Part shown: positions 59,769 through 64,000 of the stretch, piece by piece
Numbering within the stretch: position 1 is the stretch's first letter
Layout of the letters: each line of letters begins with the position of its first letter
The notes under the pieces: generated by a model
Told to the model about the DNA's origin: nothing
Databases searched by the model: none
The model's input: the letters and a program-made list of their open reading frames with translations, nothing else
NCBI GenBank assembly: GCA_964420975.1
Contig: CAYQVH010000015.1
Location: 1 to 64,000, forward strand
From: Accumulibacter sp964420975
GTDB taxonomy: Bacteria; Pseudomonadota; Gammaproteobacteria; Burkholderiales; Rhodocyclaceae
Direction: 5' to 3'
Length of the DNA stretch: 64,000 bases
Translations under genes and position numbers: made by a program

Positions 59769-60169
59769 GCCTCCTGACCAGCTTCCAGGTCGCGGGAAGT
59801 GCGCTGACGGCACAGTCTCTGCGTCTCAACGCGGTGGCCAGCAACCTGGCCAACGCCGAAAGCGTCGTCAGCGCCGACGGCAAGCCCTATCGAGCCAAAC
59901 AGGTGGTGTTCACGGCGACGCCGATGGGTAACTCGGCAGCGCAGGGTGTGCGGGTAACGCAGGTGGTGGAAGACAGCACGCCCGGAAGGCTGGTTTACGA
60001 TCCGCGCAACCCGGCGGCGAATGAAAGGGGCTATGTCACGATGCCGAACGTCAACGTTGTCGAGGAAATGACCAACATGATCTCGGCCGCGCGTTCGTAT
60101 CAGACGAACGTCGAAGTGATGAACACCGCTCGGCAGCTGCTGCTGAGGACGCTGACACTGGGTCAGTAG
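59765..60169 (+). CDS. flgC: Flagellar rod protein FlgC
   Basis: The 134-residue rod protein has SLRLNAVASNLANAESVVSADGKPYRAKQVVF and the C-terminal NVVEEMTNMISAARSYQTNVEVMNTARQL, both classical for FlgC. It is exported without cleavage and stacks on FlgB. Confidence 0.96.
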   Translation: MSLLTSFQVAGSALTAQSLRLNAVASNLANAESVVSADGKPYRAKQVVFTATPMGNSAAQGVRVTQVVEDSTPGRLVYDPRNPAANERGYVTMPNVNVVEEMTNMISAARSYQTNVEVMNTARQLLLRTLTLGQ

Positions 60170-60194
60170 CGGTCCGCCAACGAAGGAGGGAGAG

Positions 60195-60875
60195 ATGGCA
60201 ACGGTCGGTGAAGTGAATCGCGCGCGAGAGATCTACTCGGCGATTAACGCTGGCGCGACGGCAAGCGGCGATCGCGCCTCAGCTAGCGAGGAAGTGCAGA
60301 ATCGCTTTCTCAAGCTACTGGTGACGCAGCTGCAGAATCAGGATCCGCTGAATCCGCTGGACAACGCGGCGGTGACGACACAAATTTCGCAGATCAACAC
60401 GGTGACCGGTATCGAGCGTTTGAACGCAACGCTCGACAAATTGCTGACCACCTATTCTGACAGTCAGGCGATGCAGGCGGCGAACCTGATCGGCAAGCGC
60501 GTGCTGGTGCCGGGTTCGACGCTGCGCTTGCTCGACGGCGCCGCAGCCGGGGGGGTGCGGCTGGACGATAAGGCGGATAAGGTGACGGTGAGCATCGTCG
60601 ACGCGAGCGGGCGGATTGTGCAGAGCCAGAACCTTGGCGCCCATGAAGCGGGTCTCCTCAGTTTTGTCTGGGATGGCAAGACCGATGGCGGCGCCACAGC
60701 GCCATCCGGACGATATGCCTTCAACGTGACGGCGACCTACGCCGGCGAAAAGGTGAAGGCCGAAGCGCTTCAGGTTGGCACGGTATCTGCTTTGGTCAGA
60801 GACGTGGATCAGTTTCTCCTCGACCTCGGAGAGCTGGGAAGAGTCGGTTTTGATGCGCTACAAGAGATTCTCTAG
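60195..60875 (+). CDS. flgD: Flagellar hook cap protein FlgD
   Basis: The 226-residue scaffold has the N-terminal FLKLLVTQLQNQDPLNPLDNAAVTTQISQINTVTGIERL and a C-terminal FlgD Ig/tudor-like domain (SFVWDGKTDGGATAPSGRYAFNV). It caps the growing hook and is discarded. GGAGGG precedes the ATG. Confidence 0.95.
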   Translation: MATVGEVNRAREIYSAINAGATASGDRASASEEVQNRFLKLLVTQLQNQDPLNPLDNAAVTTQISQINTVTGIERLNATLDKLLTTYSDSQAMQAANLIGKRVLVPGSTLRLLDGAAAGGVRLDDKADKVTVSIVDASGRIVQSQNLGAHEAGLLSFVWDGKTDGGATAPSGRYAFNVTATYAGEKVKAEALQVGTVSALVRDVDQFLLDLGELGRVGFDALQEIL

Positions 60876-60887
60876 GAGCACGCAGAC

Positions 60888-62138
60888 ATGAGCTTTCAAC
60901 AGGGATTGAGTGGTCTGAACGCGGCGTCGACGGCGCTCAACGCCATCGGAAACAATGTGGCCAACGCCAGCACGGTCGGTTTCAAGGGGTCAAAGGCGAA
61001 TTTTTCCGACATCTTCGCTGCGTCGCTGGGTATTGTCGGCGCGGCACAAGTCGGTATCGGCGTCGGCGTTTCCGCCGTTCAGCAGCAGTTCACCCAGGGC
61101 AACCTGACGACAACGAGCAACGCCCTCGACCTGGCGCTCAACGGCGGCGGCTTTTTCCGTATGAGCAATGACGGCAACATCACCTACACCCGCAACGGTC
61201 AGTTCCACCTGGATAACGAAGGCTACGTGATCAACGATCAACGGCTGCGCTTGACCGGCTACCCGGTCGGCGCTCTGGGGGAGATTTCGCCGTCTAATCC
61301 GGTCGAGATTCAGCTCGCGGCAAACCAGATTCCGCCGCGCGCGACGAGCGATCCGTTGTCCGGCGATCTGACCGCGGTCCTCAATCTCGACTCACGAGAA
61401 ACCGTGCCGCCCATCGCTCCGTTCAATTTCGCAAATCCCGAGACCTACAATTTCTCGACCGCGGTGACCGTCTTCGACACGCTCGGGGTGTCGCACAACT
61501 TGACCACCTACTACGTACTCAACACTCCCTCGGCACCGCCAGGCGGTGAATGGACGGTGTGGGCGACGCTCGATGGCGCCAACCAGCAGGTTCTGCCGAG
61601 CAATCTTGTGTTCGATACTTCGGGTACGCTCAGTGCCGCTTCGGCCAAACAGGTGTTGCCGTCGTGGACGCTTACTAGCGGCGCGTCCAGCCCTTGGTCA
61701 CCGGGCACCCTCGACTTTTCGGGGACCACCCAGTACGGCAGCGAATCGAGTGCGGATCGCCTGACGCAAGGGGGCTACGCGGCGGGTAGCCTGGCCGGTC
61801 TCAGCGTCGCTACCGACGGCATTATTCAGGGCCGCTATACCAACGGTCAGAGTCGAACGCTGGGACAAGTGGTGCTGGCGACTTTTGCCGACCCCAACGG
61901 ACTGCAAAACCTCGGCAATAACCAATGGAGCTCCTCCTCGTTGTCGGGCCCCGAGCTGGTCGGTGTTCCCGGTTCCGGGGGGCGTGGCCTGATCCAGTCG
62001 GCGGCAGTCGAGGACTCGAACGTTGATCTGACCAAGGAACTGGTCGACATGATTACCGCACAACGTATCTATCAGGCGAACGCGCAGACGATCAAAACGC
62101 AGGACCAGGTGTTGCAGACGCTGGTCAACCTGCGTTAG
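60888..62138 (+). CDS. flgE: Flagellar hook protein FlgE
   Basis: The 416-residue protein begins MSFQQGLSGLNAASTALNAIGNNVANASTVGFKGSKANF and ends with VDLTKELVDMITAQRIYQANAQTIKTQDQVLQTLVNLR, as in FlgE. The variable middle forms the surface-exposed hook. GGAG precedes the start. Confidence 0.97.
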   Translation: MSFQQGLSGLNAASTALNAIGNNVANASTVGFKGSKANFSDIFAASLGIVGAAQVGIGVGVSAVQQQFTQGNLTTTSNALDLALNGGGFFRMSNDGNITYTRNGQFHLDNEGYVINDQRLRLTGYPVGALGEISPSNPVEIQLAANQIPPRATSDPLSGDLTAVLNLDSRETVPPIAPFNFANPETYNFSTAVTVFDTLGVSHNLTTYYVLNTPSAPPGGEWTVWATLDGANQQVLPSNLVFDTSGTLSAASAKQVLPSWTLTSGASSPWSPGTLDFSGTTQYGSESSADRLTQGGYAAGSLAGLSVATDGIIQGRYTNGQSRTLGQVVLATFADPNGLQNLGNNQWSSSSLSGPELVGVPGSGGRGLIQSAAVEDSNVDLTKELVDMITAQRIYQANAQTIKTQDQVLQTLVNLR

Positions 62139-62171
62139 CCGACGTGAGCTGAAGGCGAGCGCTGACCAGCG

Positions 62172-62921
62172 ATGGACCGACTGATCTACACGGCGATGAG
62201 TGGCGCCAAGCAGAGCCTCTTGCAACAGGCCGGGGTCGCTCAGAACTTGGCGAATACGACGACAGTCGGCTACCGGGCATTGGAGAACCGCTTCCGGGCA
62301 GTGCCGGTGCTCGGGCCGGGGGCGCCTACCCGGGCGTTCACGGTGGACGCATCGGTTGCCGATGTTTTCGAACAGGGGCCGGCGTTGACCACCGGGCGGC
62401 CGCTTGACATCGCCGTTCAAGGCCAGGGCTGGATCGCCGTGCAGGGCAACGATGGCCGTGAGGCTTACACGCGCGCCGGTAACCTCAAGACCGACGCCAA
62501 TGGCGTCTTACAGAACAGTTCAGGTTTCGTCGTGGTCGGCGAAGGTGGACCGATTGCGATCCCGCCGGACAACAGCGTGGCCATCGGTGCCGACGGCACC
62601 GTGTCCGCGATTCCTCGTGCCGGCGCCGGGCCGTTAACCAGTGCCAACGTGGTGGGTCGGATCAAGCTGGTCAACCCGCCTGAAGCCGATCTCGTGCGCG
62701 GCGACGACGGATTGTTCCGAACCCGTAACGGACAACCGGCAGCGGCAGACGAGAATGTCAAGGTGGTGTCCGAGGCGCTCGAGGGGAGCAACGTCAAGTC
62801 GGTCGACGAGATGGTCCGGATGATCAGCCTGGCACGCCAGTTCGAGATTCAGATCAAGATGTTGCAGACCGCCGACGCGAATTCGCGGGCGGCGTCGCAG
62901 TTGATGACCATGAACCGTTGA
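62172..62921 (+). CDS. flgF: Flagellar rod protein FlgF
   Basis: The 249-residue proximal rod protein has MDRLIYTAMSGAKQSLLQQAGVAQNLANTTTVGYRA and, towards the end, VKVVSEALEGSNVKSVDEMVRMISLARQFEIQIKMLQTAD. It has the hook-basal body family ends and a central sheet region. Confidence 0.96.
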   Translation: MDRLIYTAMSGAKQSLLQQAGVAQNLANTTTVGYRALENRFRAVPVLGPGAPTRAFTVDASVADVFEQGPALTTGRPLDIAVQGQGWIAVQGNDGREAYTRAGNLKTDANGVLQNSSGFVVVGEGGPIAIPPDNSVAIGADGTVSAIPRAGAGPLTSANVVGRIKLVNPPEADLVRGDDGLFRTRNGQPAAADENVKVVSEALEGSNVKSVDEMVRMISLARQFEIQIKMLQTADANSRAASQLMTMNR

Positions 62922-62937
62922 AGGGATTTGTGAGCCG

Positions 62938-63720
62938 ATGATCGCTTCGCTGTGGACTGCCAGCACCGGACTCAACGCGCAACAGGTGCAGATCGACATC
63001 ATCGCCAACAACCTGGCGAACGTCAGCACCAACGGTTTCAAGCAGGCGCGTGGAATCTTTGCCGACCTGCTTTACCAGACGATCCGTCAGCCGGGAGCGC
63101 AATCGTCGCAGACTACTCAAATCCCCGACGGCCTGCAGATCGGTCTGGGTACGACGCCGGTGTCGACGGGTCGTATCTTCACCCAGGGGTCGTTGCAGCA
63201 GACGGGCAACGCGCTCGATATCGCGATCGACGGCGCGGGCTTCTTTCAGGTGCTGCTGCCCGACGGAACCACCGCCTATACTCGCGACGGGTCGTTTCAA
63301 AAGGATAATCAGGGGCAAATCGTAACCGCCAATGGTTATCCACTGACGCCGGCAATCACGATTCCGCAGAATGCGCTCAGCGTGACGATTGCTAACGACG
63401 GCATTGTCAGCGTGACCCAGCCTGGTTCGTCGACCCCAGTACAGATTGGCACCATCCAGGTGGCGACCTTCATCAACAACGGGGGGCTGCAGAGTATCGG
63501 CGACAATCTTTATCTGGAGACCGCGTCGAGTGGGACGCCGACGCCAAATACGCCGGGCGGCAACGGTTCTGGCGTCGTCGTCCAATTTTACGTTGAAGCG
63601 TCCAACGTCAACGTGGCGCAGGAACTGGTGCAGATGATCCAGACTCAGCGGGCGTACGAACTGAATGCCAAGGTGGTGTCGACCTCCGACCAGATGTTGG
63701 CGCGCCTGACAGCGCTCTAG
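62938..63720 (+). CDS. flgG: Flagellar distal rod protein FlgG
   Basis: The 260-residue protein starts MIASLWTASTGLNAQQVQIDIIANNLANVSTNGFKQARGIF and ends with SNVNVAQELVQMIQTQRAYELNAKVVSTSDQMLARLTAL, which is diagnostic for FlgG. It makes the distal rod inside P and L rings. Confidence 0.97.
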   Translation: MIASLWTASTGLNAQQVQIDIIANNLANVSTNGFKQARGIFADLLYQTIRQPGAQSSQTTQIPDGLQIGLGTTPVSTGRIFTQGSLQQTGNALDIAIDGAGFFQVLLPDGTTAYTRDGSFQKDNQGQIVTANGYPLTPAITIPQNALSVTIANDGIVSVTQPGSSTPVQIGTIQVATFINNGGLQSIGDNLYLETASSGTPTPNTPGGNGSGVVVQFYVEASNVNVAQELVQMIQTQRAYELNAKVVSTSDQMLARLTAL

Positions 63721-63734
63721 GCCAGGGGGCGACG

Positions 63735-64000
63735 ATGAGGCGCGTCCGGCTTATCTTCCAGGCAGCTTGCACGACACTGCTGATGGTGCTGACCGCCGCC
63801 TGCACCACCGTTCCCCCGACGAACGTTCACCAGCCGATGACCGCTCGTCCGCAGTATCGCTCCGATTCGCTGGCTGCCAGCCTGGCCGCAACGGGCAGCA
63901 TCTACCAGGCGGGCGCGGCCCGGACGCTGTTCGAAGACCGGCGAGCCCGCAACGTCGGCGACACGATCACGGTGACCATCACCGAGAATACCGCTGCGTC
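63735..64000 (+). CDS. flgH: Flagellar L-ring lipoprotein FlgH, 5' part
   Basis: The frame starts at ATG 63735 and is open at the window end, giving 88 codons. It has a lipoprotein signal with lipobox LTAAC (LLMVLTAACTTVP), then RSDSLAASLAATGSIYQAGAARTLFEDRRARNVGDTITVTITENTAAS, the conserved FlgH start. It forms the outer-membrane L ring. Confidence 0.93.
   Translation, partial: MRRVRLIFQAACTTLLMVLTAACTTVPPTNVHQPMTARPQYRSDSLAASLAATGSIYQAGAARTLFEDRRARNVGDTITVTITENTAA

Noticed and set aside
1..64000. CRISPR array, tRNA or rRNA genes
   Set aside because: No regularly spaced repeats and no cloverleaf or rRNA sequence were recognised on either strand by eye.

Overview
The window comes from a GC-rich betaproteobacterium, most likely of the Rhodocyclales (an Accumulibacter/Propionivibrio/Dechloromonas-like organism). 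This is inferred from gene content: tandem polyhydroxyalkanoate phasins, the kdsD-kdsC-lptC-lptA operon, a beta-type che/flh/flg cluster with FliA and sigma-54 promoters, UbiB and HrpA. The genus is not proven from the sequence.

Layout. (1) 1-1113: a gene fragment cut by a decayed IS256-family element. (2) 1218-4295 and 14847-16055: an ABC export operon (periplasmic adaptor, ATPase, two MacB/FtsX-type permeases). It is split by (3) a 10.5 kb foreign-looking cassette at about 4300-14820. The cassette holds a small excisionase-type HTH protein, a PLD-SNF2 helicase, an Eco57I-type DNA methyltransferase, a RecF/SMC-like ATPase and a DUF3800 protein, all with overlapping ends. This is the strongest candidate for an undescribed defence system. 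(4) 16085-19976: Aer-like chemoreceptor and metG. (5) 19984-28573: a putative lipid-modifying cluster (small membrane protein, thermostable-hemolysin family protein, acyl-activating enzyme, heme-oxygenase-like oxidase, SDR, TPR protein, QseBC-type two-component system, FabH-like synthase). It is interrupted at its 3' end by a VapBC-type module flanked by 79-bp repeats, and the module's antitoxin has an in-frame stop. (6) 28591-35107: ubiB, a gene-poor stretch, the KDO/LPS-transport operon and two phasin genes. (7) 35170-41813: CinA-like protein, CysZ/EI24 membrane protein, hrpA and an adenylate cyclase-FHA protein. (8) 41969-64000: fliW, chemoreceptor, two cheV, cheY, cheZ, cheA, flhB, flhA, flhF, flhG, fliA, motC, motD, then flgN-flgM and flgA on the minus strand and flgBCDEFGH on the plus strand. 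flgH runs off the end.

How the parts fit. The flagellar block shows its own regulatory logic. FliA-type promoters precede the chemoreceptor and flgM, and a near-consensus sigma-54 promoter with four upstream CGGCAA repeats precedes flgB. The cassette's genes fit a DNA-recognition and translocation machine with methylation and candidate nuclease parts. All functional assignments are from motifs and family knowledge; no database search was run.
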